64,000 nt of DNA. Source: Pezicula radicicola. Lineage: Eukaryota; Ascomycota; Leotiomycetes; Helotiales; Dermateaceae. Location: contig PDUO01000013.1 in assembly GCA_003008705.1 (NCBI GenBank), positions 702,702-766,701 on the forward strand. The letters run 5' to 3'. Below, in pieces: positions 34,817 to 45,505 of the stretch (position 1 is its first letter; each line of letters begins with the position of its first letter). The notes under the pieces were generated by a model, which was not told the DNA's origin, did not search any database, and was given only the letters and a program-made list of their open reading frames with translations. Both the position numbers and the translations under genes were made by a program.

Positions 34817-36712
34817 ATGAATCAACGAGACACGATCACGAGAAACCCACGATTATATAGCGACGTCGAAACCGTTTCTAGAAGCAGCTCTCCAGCTTCG
34901 ACCTCAACGACTCTGAGACCGAGGAACAAGAGGATATCTACTACCGAGCAGGAATTGATTAGCACGAGCGGAACAAGCACGCCGAGTTTGAGTAGAGGAG
35001 TGAGCCCTATACCAAGTAAACATCCGAGCAGGAGTTCTGCGAATACCAGAGAGAATGGATCTCCAGGGCGGCAGCCAGCGGGGAACTTGGTGGTGCCTGC
35101 TACTGGACGCGGAAGCAGCCGCAGCAGTAGTCCGGTAGGGGCCAGCATTGGAAGTTTTCTACAGAGTGGGTGGTCGAATAGTTGGACTACATTACAAGGC
35201 GTTGCAAACTCTGTGTTAGGAGGCGACCTGGATATTGGGACTCCGACTGAAAGAGCCAATAATGGAGTCTACAAGCATCGGCGGAAGGCCAGTTCTAACC
35301 CAACAAAACCACCCAGTACTTGGGGGCCGTCTAGCCCTCCAAAGAGGACCGAGAGTGGAATTGGTGAAGGAAGTACGGCAGCTAGGGAGGAGGAGCTAAG
35401 GAGGAGAAGGACAGCTGGTGTATTAGAAAGTCAGGAAGGGATGGTCAATGGGGGTCTGGATGTTAATGGACGATACAAACGAAGGATGTCTTTGGAAGAC
35501 ATAAGAACTGAGGATGAAGTGGCAGACGCGCTGGTCTATATCCATCATGTCCAGCCACAAGATACAATTGCGGGAGTGGTACTAAAGTACAATTGCCAGA
35601 TGGCCGTTTTCAAGAAGGCCAATCGGTTATGGGCGCAAGATACCATTCAGGTCCGCAAGGTTCTGTTCCTCCCAGTTGACGCTTGCGCGATCAAAGGGAG
35701 ACCTTGTGATGCTCCTTCGACAAAAGGCGTCGATCTTCTTGCACCTACTCCAAGCGCGGAAGATGGACCCAATACGAATGGGGGATCTTGGCCAAAGTTC
35801 AATAGCCAGAACGAGACGCCTGCAGAACGTCTTGACCGTGATGAAGATGCACCATGGATTCATGTCCGCTGGGTTCTTCTCGACTCATCACCTTCCTCAA
35901 AACCGGTCGAGATTGGCCGGATGCCCCGCAAAACTCTAGGCTACTTTCCCCCACGACGAAGAAAGAGCCAAGCAACCATATCCACAATTTGCACTCCACG
36001 TGATTCTATGGATATACCACGATCCTCAGACGATCGTAGTGGTAGCGCAGCGAGCACGCCCAACAGGCGGACCAGTCTCCTCGGTCCTCGACCCTCGAGT
36101 GGAAGCTATTTTCCGCCCACCAGTCTACCAGCACGCTCTGGCCGTCCTCGACGCGAGAGTACGAGTGAGACAGCAGAAAGGTTAGGATGGATGCGAGGAC
36201 CAGGTGGTGTCGGTACATTAAGTGGAAAGAATGTCCGCATGCCTGGCCCAGCACGGGACGGACTCAATACATTTGCAAACAAGCACATTCCCGGATTAGC
36301 TATAGACAATCTACCATCTACATCTGTCCTAGGATCCGAAACAGCACAATTTGGCTTTAGCGGCGAAGAGCTCGCCAATATTGCTGAAGCCCCTTTTGGC
36401 AGTACTTCAATAAGTGGAGCTATTACACCTAGTAACCAGAACTTGGGCTTGGAGAATGCTGCGGCTGCTGTAGAAGGCTTTTTTCGAAGAATTGTTACTA
36501 AGGTCCCCGGGACCCCACGACTAAGTGGAACTCCGACAGCTGTTGATGGAGGCGATCTTATTGAGCTGCTGGATGGAGCGGGTAGTGATGATGGAAGAGG
36601 TTTTGAGTCAAGTCCCGGGAGTGTACGAATTGGAGGCAGCGGCAGAGAAGATCTTGAGGGGTTAGTCAGAGGACGAGTCTCAGCTGCGGTGAAAGGAGGG
36701 AAGACCGATTGA
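34817..36712 (+). CDS. intracellular LysM-domain protein
   Basis: Single-exon frame of 631 residues with no signal peptide: the N-terminus is polar and Ser-rich. A single LysM domain at about 240-287 (YIHHVQPQDTIAGVVLKYN, then ANRLWAQDTIQVRKVLFLP) follows a basic region (RKASSNPTK, RRRRTAG). The rest is predicted disordered with many Ser-Pro motifs and a short hydrophobic-rich segment AAAAVEGFFRRIV near 550. Cytosolic LysM proteins of this layout occur in fungi and resemble the TLDc/OXR-type LysM group only in domain, not in architecture. No TLDc is seen. Function unknown. The start is in the frame with clear coding bias, although upstream ATGs exist. Confidence 0.8.
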   Translation: MNQRDTITRNPRLYSDVETVSRSSSPASTSTTLRPRNKRISTTEQELISTSGTSTPSLSRGVSPIPSKHPSRSSANTRENGSPGRQPAGNLVVPATGRGSSRSSSPVGASIGSFLQSGWSNSWTTLQGVANSVLGGDLDIGTPTERANNGVYKHRRKASSNPTKPPSTWGPSSPPKRTESGIGEGSTAAREEELRRRRTAGVLESQEGMVNGGLDVNGRYKRRMSLEDIRTEDEVADALVYIHHVQPQDTIAGVVLKYNCQMAVFKKANRLWAQDTIQVRKVLFLPVDACAIKGRPCDAPSTKGVDLLAPTPSAEDGPNTNGGSWPKFNSQNETPAERLDRDEDAPWIHVRWVLLDSSPSSKPVEIGRMPRKTLGYFPPRRRKSQATISTICTPRDSMDIPRSSDDRSGSAASTPNRRTSLLGPRPSSGSYFPPTSLPARSGRPRRESTSETAERLGWMRGPGGVGTLSGKNVRMPGPARDGLNTFANKHIPGLAIDNLPSTSVLGSETAQFGFSGEELANIAEAPFGSTSISGAITPSNQNLGLENAAAAVEGFFRRIVTKVPGTPRLSGTPTAVDGGDLIELLDGAGSDDGRGFESSPGSVRIGGSGREDLEGLVRGRVSAAVKGGKTD

Positions 36713-37590
36713 TAAATCAATATCTTTCTACATCTTGGAGTGTGCGACTCTTGAATGTATTTGGCATCGTAGATGGCGTCCGGAGAAGCATTTAAGTCTG
36801 CTTTCAGTGATATGGCGGATGCTTTTGTTGGCATGGAGGAGATATGCTGGATAGTGCATGCGGCTCAGCGAGTTGTTACTACTACTGTATTTGTGGCGAA
36901 AGCGGGTGGGCACTTAGGCGAGCATTGTTTATTTCGAGTGATAGCGTGGGCAATAGAGAGGTTGATTTATTTGTTGCTGGTATTGCCTATGTACTCCTGA
37001 AGTTCCCGACGAAGCTGAAGGATGACATATCAGTGATATGGCTCTGCAAAAGGCGGGTTTAAGACCAATGATTTAAACAGGAATGATATGATATAAGGGA
37101 TTTGCTGTGCTGGCTACACTGGCAAGAGGCAACTGCTAAGTATTAAGGTCGTCACTAGTAGTACACTCAGCTCGAGTTTCTCCAAAACACATACGTGCAA
37201 TTACTTTGTACTTGAATACTGGTCTGAACCGCAAATTTTCAAGTATTGTTCATCTCAAATAATCGTCCATTTGGTTTACATACTTGAAACCAGCTGTGCT
37301 GTGAGTTCTGGCCTACATTGATTGCTCACGGCCATGCTATACTCTCTTAACTAGGCCATGATGGTAATGGAAGAAAGATGATTTTGATAAGTAGCCACCA
37401 TTCTACTAGGAATACACACAGAAATACACACAAAGAGCGCCCTTCCCCGGGCAAAAAAAGCTGGAAATACAAATCGAGTTTTGCACAGGAAACACACATT
37501 TTCTCATGAACCAGAATGTGCCGTGTCAACCCCCATTTACGCCTGATTAACCGCCATGAAATCTTTCACACCATTCCATCCATCATTTTT
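36713..37590. other. spacer between LysM gene and SWI3-like gene
   Basis: 3' flanks of convergent genes (LysM on plus, SWI3-like on minus). Frames at 36773-37062 are short and unrecognised. Confidence 0.55.
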
Positions 37591-39799
37591 TCAAATATCA
37601 TAGCTCTTTATTTGACCCGTGGCGCTCAATGGTTGCACACTACTAGCTCCAGGAGCTGCAGCTTGGAATGTCAACTTCTCACCACTAGTCACAACATCCT
37701 GTGCCATTTTGACACCTTGCTCCCCACCCGTAATTGCTGCCATTTTCAAGCCTTCCTGGACATCCTTGACACGCTTCTTGAAAGCGAGACGATCTAGGAA
37801 GAGTTGTTGCCGACCTCGCTCTAATTCACGGCGTTCAGCTTGCAGAATATGCTCCATTTCGTTAAATTGCTTCAGCTTCAGCTCCATCTTTTGCAACGTT
37901 GTGTTCACAGCTGCTGAGACTAGATGAGTCATTTCTCTTTCCTCGTGAGAAGCGAGACCTGCAGATCTAGCTGCTGCAGTTGCCAGTGGAATTGTTGCCA
38001 TGGCACTTGTTGTCGTTTGGGTAGTAGTGGTTGTGGTGGTCGTCGTCTCCTGCCTTACATCAATGTCCATTGAATCACTAGCAACTTCCTTTCCCTTTCC
38101 ATTTTCGGATGACCCGCGCTTCTCCAACTGGTTACGCAAGCTTTGCTTCATTTCCTCTACCGACCTTCCAGCTGCCGCAGCAGTAACACCAGGGTTGGAC
38201 AGACCAGCAAGGAAGCCAATCACAGACATTACTGGATTATCTGCTTTGCTGAAAGGTAGGTGACCTTCTTGTGGGCCCAGCATATTGATCCCAGTCGATC
38301 GTCCATTTGAAATAGGTTCCGCGTCAAGAAACTTATCCTCAATCTCAAGCTGCAGGAATTTAACGGTACACTCTTCCGCTGTCCGCGTTCCAACGTGTTC
38401 AGCAACCTCCCTCCATTCCTCGTCATATCGTTCAACGGCTTCCAGAAGTTTCAAAAGTTCATCGTCAGTCCATGGGGCGTCGCGATCCGGAATTGCTGAG
38501 TACTGGGGGTTCTCAAGCTTAGTATACCATGCCTTCTGTTGGTTGTTTGGGAAGCGGCTTTCAGCATAACAGTTGGGGCAGAGGTCCATCTTGATCTTGT
38601 TTAACGGATTCTTTCCTGGCTCGGAGTGTGAATTGTGGTAGTACACTCTAGTGCAATCAATACCACAGGTAAAACAGCTCACTTTGGAAACTGTAGGCTT
38701 GATTATGTCCTCGATGGACTTTGATCCGTTCTCTCCCGATGTTCCATTCGTGGCTGGCCCGTCGCCGTTGGATTGCTTTTCTGATTTTGCGTTAAGCCTA
38801 GTCTCCCTGGCGCTTGGTTCGTAGATATTCCGTCCAACCTCCAGGTTCAAATCAGCCTTTGGAACAGGTTCCGCGGTGGCCTTTGCATCTGTATCTGCGT
38901 TCTTCTTTCCCTGGATAACCAAGGTGTCTGCCGCAGGTTGCCATGGCTGTAAACCACGTGGAGTATCACATATAACTTTGAAGTGCCCCGTAAATGGCGG
39001 GCCAATGGCAGACGGTCTTTGATCAGCATCAACCTATGTCAAGAGTCAATTAAGAAGATACTGTCAGAAATTTAACTTGATGCCTACCTGGTAGTTTATG
39101 AGACCCCATTGTTCCAAGAAAGCATGAACACGCATGATTGCGCAAACATCTCCAGCCAAATTTCTTCGACAAGCTGTCACTGTCAAGTATTCGATTGGAT
39201 TCAGGCGGTAGGTGTTGATCATGAAGTCTCGGTAATCTTTGTACACTGCGGGGGTCTTACTGCGATTTCGGTTGTTGAAGAATTCAGGCAGGGCCTTTCG
39301 CTCGATGGCATTAATGTCGTGCATATCAAACCAGGTACTGTAGCTGGGAAGGATAATGGAGTGTGTCTGCGAGATGAGATGTTCTCGCGCCGTCGCCTCG
39401 ATTGTTGCTTTTGTCTTCTCGAGCTGTGCCTCCCCATCCTCAGCCTGGGCTTCTTGGCCGTCCTTCACATCATCACGTTGGGTGTCGGCCATCTCTTCAT
39501 CTTTGGGCTCTTCTGCATCGGGTCGGGGCGCGTCAGGAGCGTCGAGAGGGTTGTCGGAAACATCTTTCTTAATCGTAGAATCTCCTCCACTTTCTGCCAT
39601 AGCTGTATCGGAAGCTGGGCGTAGTGTTAATGACTGTAGTTGTTGGTAAATATGAAGGATGGGTTGGACTACCTTCTCCTGTAGCGCCTTGCGGTGCTGG
39701 TGAATCTTCCCCTTGCAGGGGGGGCTGCGCCAGTATAGAATTGCTGCCTGGCGTAGGAGCAGCAGCAGGAGAACCGAAGTTTAACGAATCGTCTTCCAT
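37591..39799 (-). CDS. SWI/SNF-RSC complex subunit (SWI3/RSC8-like)
   Basis: complement(join(37591..39033,39088..39614,39673..39799)), 698 residues, two phase-correct introns. Order of domains: acidic disordered N-terminus; SWIRM domain (about 125-215, [18 protein letters not shown] ... [10 protein letters not shown] ... [18 protein letters not shown]); a ZZ-type zinc finger (SCFTCGIDC ... [12 protein letters not shown]); a SANT domain ([21 protein letters not shown] ... [17 protein letters not shown]); and a long C-terminal coiled coil ([20 protein letters not shown]). A nine-Thr run interrupts the tail. This is the fixed architecture of the core scaffolding subunit of SWI/SNF or RSC remodellers. 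Which complex it joins cannot be told from sequence alone. Confidence 0.93.
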
Positions 39800-40250
39800 G
39801 TTTTATATGTCGGGTCGCTTTTGCAATTGTACTTGTCGCAAAGTTGCTCGGGAGCAAATATACTCTCGCAGATGAAGAAGGGCGCGACGATCTCCCAGAA
39901 AAGGGTCCAAAAGAGTGCAAGCGCGTTGAAAAGATCAGCAAGTCCTCATGGGCTCATTCATCTGTGAGGTTCACAATAAAAAACAGCAGTTCTGAGGTTG
40001 GAAGTGGATGCGACGCGCTTGCTGGTGATGCTCCCTCTTAGATGATGCTTTGGCGTCCCATCACAAATGTACGGCGGCGCAATTATGGGAAGAGGTACTA
40101 GCAGATCACGTGCCAACCTTATTTCCCCAAACACTGGTGCGCCGGCCTCGGTCAGAATCGGAGCTGTGTCCCTCGGTCTTGGCTTTCACAAGTCGATGAT
40201 GTTTCTATCATACAGTACGAACGGTTTGTCAACAACGTTCAACATCCACA
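39800..40250. promoter_or_regulatory. shared upstream region of SWI3-like gene and ETF-alpha
   Basis: 451 bp between divergent start codons. No protein-coding signal of its own. Confidence 0.4.
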
Positions 40251-41357
40251 ATGTTCTTAAAGGCTGGCCAATCTGTTCTACACCAAGCGCGGACTCAATT
40301 GAGATCTAGGACGGGTCCTACACTTTTTACATCACCCTCAGCTCTTGCACGATTACTATCGACGCTCGCCGTCCTCGAACAGCGAGATGGCAAGCTGAAC
40401 CATGGATCCCTCAGCGCCATCACTGCCGCACAAAAGCTAGGAGGGTCAATCACGGCCTTTGTTGCGGGTGGAAATATTAAGGGCGTAGCAGAAGAGGCAT
40501 CTAAAGTCGGGGGCATTGAGAAAGTCATTGCAGTTGACAATAGTGCTTACGACAAGGTCTGTTTAGCTTTTGCATAAAGAGTGAATATCACACAAGTTGC
40601 TAATGCTATGTAGAGTCTGCCAGAAAACTACGCGCCTCTGCTTGTGGAGAACATTAAAAATGGCGGGTTCACACACATCCTTGTCGGGCATACGGCCTTT
40701 GGCAAGAACCTCTTCCCAAGAGTTGCAGCTCTGCTCGACGTTCAGCAAATATCCGACATAACAGGTATTGAAAATGAGAACACCTTTGTGAGACCTATAT
40801 ATGCAGGAAATGCGATTGCCACTGTCGAGTCGTCAGATGACATTAAAATCATTACAATTAGAGGTACGGCTTTTGCTGCAGCGGCAGCTGAGGGAGGTTC
40901 AGCGAGCATCGAGGATGGTGTAGATCCAAAGGCCGAGTCTTCCACCGAATGGATTTCAGAAGACCTTGCAAAGTCAGACCGGCCAGATTTGGCCACTGCT
41001 GGCAGGGTTGTCTCGGGCGGTAGAGGCTTAAAGTCAAAGGAAGAGTTTGACAGAATCATGCTGCCTTTGGCGGATGCATTAGGAGCTGCCGTTGGCGCTT
41101 CGAGAGCAGCAGTTGACAGTGGATATGCTGACAACAGTTTGCAAGTTGGTCAGACTGGAAAGGTTGTCGCTCCACAACTGTACCTTTGCGCGGGTATTTC
41201 TGGGGCCATTCAGCATTTGGCCGGTATGAAAGACAGCAAGGTTATTGCAGCGATTAACAAGGACGCCGATGCACCAATCTTCCAAGTCGCTGATGTTGGG
41301 CTTGTTGGAGATTTATTTGATAAAGTGCCTGAGCTTACTGAAAAGCTGAAGCAGTAA
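40251..41357 (+). CDS. AIM45: electron transfer flavoprotein alpha subunit, mitochondrial
   Basis: join(40251..40556,40614..41357), 349 residues, one intron at a codon boundary (..DNSAYDK / [10 protein letters not shown]). An N-terminal presequence rich in Arg/Ser and lacking acids ([20 protein letters not shown]) indicates mitochondrial import. The N-domain ([20 protein letters not shown], then [14 protein letters not shown]) is followed by the C-terminal FAD-binding domain: [67 protein letters not shown]. The heterodimer passes electrons from acyl-CoA and amino-acid dehydrogenases to ETF-ubiquinone oxidoreductase. Yeast homologue is Aim45. It converges on ARH1, with only 38 bp between stops. 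Confidence 0.95.
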
Positions 41358-41395
41358 TGTACAATAATTGTCTTGCCTCTTTGATCGTAACTTGT

Positions 41396-43158
41396 TCAGT
41401 CTAAGACTGCCAGCATATCTTCTATCTTGGTGAACTTCTCTCTTTCCTTGCCATTTTCCTTGCCCTTCTGTTTCTCCGCCTCATCAATCTTTTTCCAGTC
41501 GGTCCAGCTGACCCTCCTACAACCTCTACTGTTGGCTTCGTCGTGGACCCCATCCCAGCCCAAACCCGAACTTCCATCCTCATTCAGAAATTGCACATGC
41601 GAGTACCAGTCTTCTGCAATTACATCTGCTGTTGAAAATGCATCCTGCATAGTGCTTGCAATGACACCAGTAGGTCCTCTCTTGACCCACCCTGCACAAT
41701 ACATTCCTGGTAAATGTGTAGCAGTAGCCGCCTCAGACCACTCTTCATTGCCACCAATTACACGACCCAATTGATCATTTGGTATGATACCCAGTCGATC
41801 ATTGAAGGGTATCCCCAGTTCAGAAAAGCCAGTCAAGGCCTCCGACTTATACCCGATTGAACGAAATACCACGGAAGCAGGTAGGTCAACTATCTCGCTT
41901 GTTCCCTCGGCTCTCGCTGCTGGGTCGAAGGGATCAGGGCAAAGTCTAGTTTTCTCAAACAAGACACTGCCTAACCGTGATGGCGAATTGGAATCTGGCT
42001 TGAATGTTGTGGGGGATAAACAAAAGTCTAATGACCACCTTTTGGCTGGTGACAAGCCTAGATTTCCAGGACCCTTTTGGAGGACCTCCATAATTCGCCT
42101 TGGCGCTCGAGGTAACTTAGAAATATCCGGAGGCATCAATGATGGATCTATGGGCTCAAAGATAACAGAATTCAGTTTCACAAGCTCTCGAACCTCTTTG
42201 ATAGTAAAAGCAGCCTAGGAAATTTAGTAATATTCTTTATTCCTGCGGTATAGAGGAGTAGACGAACTTGCATTGGTCCTCTTCGACCGACCACCTGGAC
42301 CCTCTTAACCTTGCTTTTCCGCAAAGTCTCTATGGCAGTGGAGGTGATATCAGATGTACGCAGTATGTCTGGATCCTGCAACAGAATTCGAGCAACATCA
42401 AGTGCTACATTTCCTTGGCCTATGACGATAGCTTCTTCCCCTTGGGTGAGATCTGGTGTCAAGTCCGCATACTCGGGAAGTCCATTATACCATCCAACAA
42501 AAGCTCTTGCAGAGTAAATGCCATTAAGAGTGTCTTCACCGGGAACCCCCAACGTGCGGTCTTTTGAAGCTCCGTATGCAAATAATATAGCGTCGTAATG
42601 GGGTAAAAGGGACTGCAAAGGTAATGCCCCTGGGTGATTTCCAATAGCAATATTTCCAACGAAGTTAAAGTTGGGCGATTCGGCCACCTCCTCGAATTTC
42701 TCCTGGCAGTTCTAAATTCCATTGTTACCAAGAATTCTAGTTTAGGAGCCGCCGCTACTTACTTTGACTTCAGGATGATCCGGGGCAACGCCAAACCGGA
42801 CCAAACCGTAGGGTACTGGCAAGTGCTCATACATATCCACTACCGAATTCTCAATCTTCGACATTACTTTATACGCAGTGTAGAAGCCTGCCGGGCCCGA
42901 CCCAATGACTGCCATTCGAAATGGTCGCGCATCGTGTACTCTTTTCTCGGCGTATGCTCGTCGTTGTCGTCCAATTCTGGGCGATCCCTCAATGGTTGAG
43001 ACCCTTGATACCGTCGTCCATGGCAAAGTACCGCCCTGTTGTAGAGACCGAATACATCGTGTGCAAAGCCAGGGTCGAGCGATCACCCTCATCATAGGTA
43101 CGGTATGTTGGCGCGAGTGTTCAGCCTCGTACTCGTAGAAGCTAAAGCTCTGCGTCAT
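41396..43158 (-). CDS. ARH1: mitochondrial NADPH-adrenodoxin/ferredoxin reductase
   Basis: complement(join(41396..42214,42268..42711,42763..43158)); 552 residues from 43158, or 531 from the in-frame ATG at 43095, which begins the more typical presequence MMRVIARPWLCTRCIRSL. FAD-binding MAVIGSGPAGFYTAYKVM, the family block HLPVPYGLVRFGVAPDHPEVK, the NADPH site VIGQGNVALDVARILL, then VQVVGRRGPMQ, and the C-terminal signature GWVKRGPTGVIASTM are present. Introns are GT-AG (one GTTCGT donor) and phase 0. The enzyme reduces mitochondrial ferredoxin for Fe-S cluster and heme A synthesis and is essential in yeast. An insertion-like Lys/Glu-rich stretch is near the C-terminus. Confidence 0.94.
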
Positions 43159-43393
43159 GGTGGCATGGGTCTCAGGGCCGTTCCGATAAGGGTTGCTATG
43201 GAAACGTGAAGTTGCTGAGATGTTGATATTCTGGGATGTGCCCTTGTCTTTGGAAGCTACCCTTGTCTATATTAGAGAATTGGAGAATTGGAGAACATCG
43301 CACTCCTGTCTACTTCGTATTGCATTCCTCCATTCCTCAATTGATCCGGTTATTATTTATTAATCTGGCGGACAATTCTTCAATAAGCCCACG
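43159..43393. promoter_or_regulatory. shared upstream region of ARH1 and membrane-protein gene
   Basis: 235 bp between divergent starts. It contains a GAGAATTG repeat near 43272-43293. Confidence 0.4.
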
Positions 43394-45245
43394 ATGGGTG
43401 CTCAACCTCCCTTCCTCTATGACCCCGTCCCAAAGCCAAGCTCTCGAATTCCTTACAGCAGTTTCGATCCCAAGGCTGTGTCGCGCGCAAGTCTCACTCC
43501 AAAGCCCCCGCGACCGAAGTCTGAGGGCCCATTGATTTCTTTCAATCAGCACCCGGAGTATGCTATTTCTCCTCAATAAGTCGAGAAATCAAGAAAGCTA
43601 ATGGTTCGCCTGCAGTTCGTATCTCATTGTGCCATATGGAAATACAAATGCGACACCGATGAACCCTTCAGTCAAGACGTGGATTAAATGGACAAGGGTA
43701 GCTCAATTGCCCTTAAGATGCCTCGAACTACTTGGTGGATTAGGGTTGCTTGTGATGATGATCCTTATCAAAAATGTCGAAGCAACAACGGGCTGGATAA
43801 TGCGTATAGTGGTAAGTCGTTGAGGATATTCATACATCTTGAACTTTACTAATGCCTCCAAGCCTGGTGTTGCCATAGCGCACACTATTTATGGAATCTA
43901 TCACCTTGCCAGAAAAGCTTCTGGACGAACTCCAGCCTCCTCAGCTTCTTATATGCTGTTTGCAGCATTCTTTGATGTCTCAATCATACCATTCTATGTT
44001 TTCGGTGCCTTAGTTGCAAAGACAAGAGACTCCGCCTGGGCAACGATTTTGTCAAACCAAGATCTTATGTCTATATTCCCCAACGTTGTCTTCTTGCTAG
44101 CAACTATTACCAGTGGCCTCCACTTAATCTCACTGGGCCTGTCGATATATCTAGCAGTCACTTTCAGGAGAATCACTGAATTACCTCCGGACATGAACCC
44201 TCTGGAAGATCACCTCACTTCACGTCCACATAAACGTAACAAGTCTTCCATGTCAGCCACCACTTTATCAGAGAAGCGGAGTTCTCTGCCCACAGAAAGT
44301 AACCGCAGTTCGGATGTACCATATGAGGATCTGGGACGACCTCCAACGATACCATTCATGCACACTCGAACAGGTTCCAACGAGTCCTTCTCAACATACC
44401 AGTCAAGCACCCCTCCGGGATCTCGAGGTTCACAGCGTGACTTTCCTAACCGCCAATATCAGATCGAAACCAATCATTCGCCTCGTTCTTCAACGGGAGG
44501 CGCTAGCAACAGAAATTCAATCCATGGTTCAACTCCTCCGTCGTATCGTGAAGTTCCACAGTCGGACACTGCATCTCAACGCTCTCTCACTAGTCCATAT
44601 AGAGCTTCCTCTCCTCCAAAGCCCAGCTCCTACACCGAACTTCCTCTCACAGATAGATCGCCTCGGCATTCTGCACCAGCCTTGGGCAAAGCAAATCCGA
44701 TGAAAGAAGCTTGGTACAATAACGACGCATTTAAAACAGCAAGTGTTGACCCACCACGCACTCGGACTTCCTCTCCCAATTTCTCTAAGAAAGGGCTGTA
44801 TCAGGCACTCCAACAATCCTCTGAAGACTTTTCCATGGCTCATCCCAACGGCCTAGGAGCCAATCCGCCTACGCGCCATAGTAAGGCCTTTCGCCCGCAA
44901 CGAGAATCGCCACTTGCAGAGATAAGCAACAATCGCACACCTTCCAGTAGCGATATTGCATCTATATCCAACTATTCCCAAGATGGCATAGACGGCTTCC
45001 CAAAACGTGGGAACTCTGGAAGTTCGAGGACCAAATCAAAATATTATGGCGAACTTAAGCCAACGGCTCAACTGACTCCTGTCTTGGTCGGTGCCGATAG
45101 CAATAGGCAGGTGTCTTCGGGCATAGACTTCGAGAACGTGATTTATAGTAACGAGAAAGGAAGCTTTAGAAGGGATATTAGCGGGAAAATTGCTGAGGAG
45201 GGTAGATCTACGAGGTTTAGGAGAGTTAGCGGTATGCTTCAATGA
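43394..45245 (+). CDS. uncharacterised fungal membrane protein with long disordered tail
   Basis: join(43394..43557,43616..43811,43863..45245), 580 residues; both introns are GT-AG and phase-correct. The second acceptor gives RIVPGVAIAHTIYG. The N-terminal about 70 residues are Pro/Ser-rich. Then four hydrophobic segments are visible: LELLGGLGLLVMMILI, PGVAIAHTIYGIYHL, a segment around AFFDVSIIPFYVFGALV, and PNVVFLLATITSGLHLISLG leading into YLAVTFRRI. The remaining roughly 340 residues are Ser/Pro-rich and likely cytosolic, with several TPPGSRG / SPP motifs resembling kinase targets. This architecture recurs in filamentous ascomycetes as a conserved hypothetical; no function is known to me. 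Confidence 0.8.
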
Positions 45246-45505
45246 TCTTTCTGTATTACGGCGTCTTTTGGAATTGGTAGGGAAGCAAGCGGGTTCTGGA
45301 TTGCAGGCTACTTCGGGTTATATCGTTTAGGATAGGCAGAAATGACCGAAAATACATGAAGTTTGGATATCATACAACTGGTAACTGTGCAGTGTCCCTA
45401 TGAGTGATAAGGGGTCTTTTAACTATTAATGATTGAATCAATTTTGACTAAGATACGTGACCTACGTGTCATGAACTCAATGCATACCAGACATACATGG
45501 CGAAC
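45246..45505. other. convergent 3' flanks
   Basis: 260 bp between the membrane-protein stop and the RRN5 stop. No gene. Confidence 0.6.

Noticed and set aside
36773..37062. Frame downstream of the LysM gene
   Set aside because: Short, in the 3' flank, no known domain.
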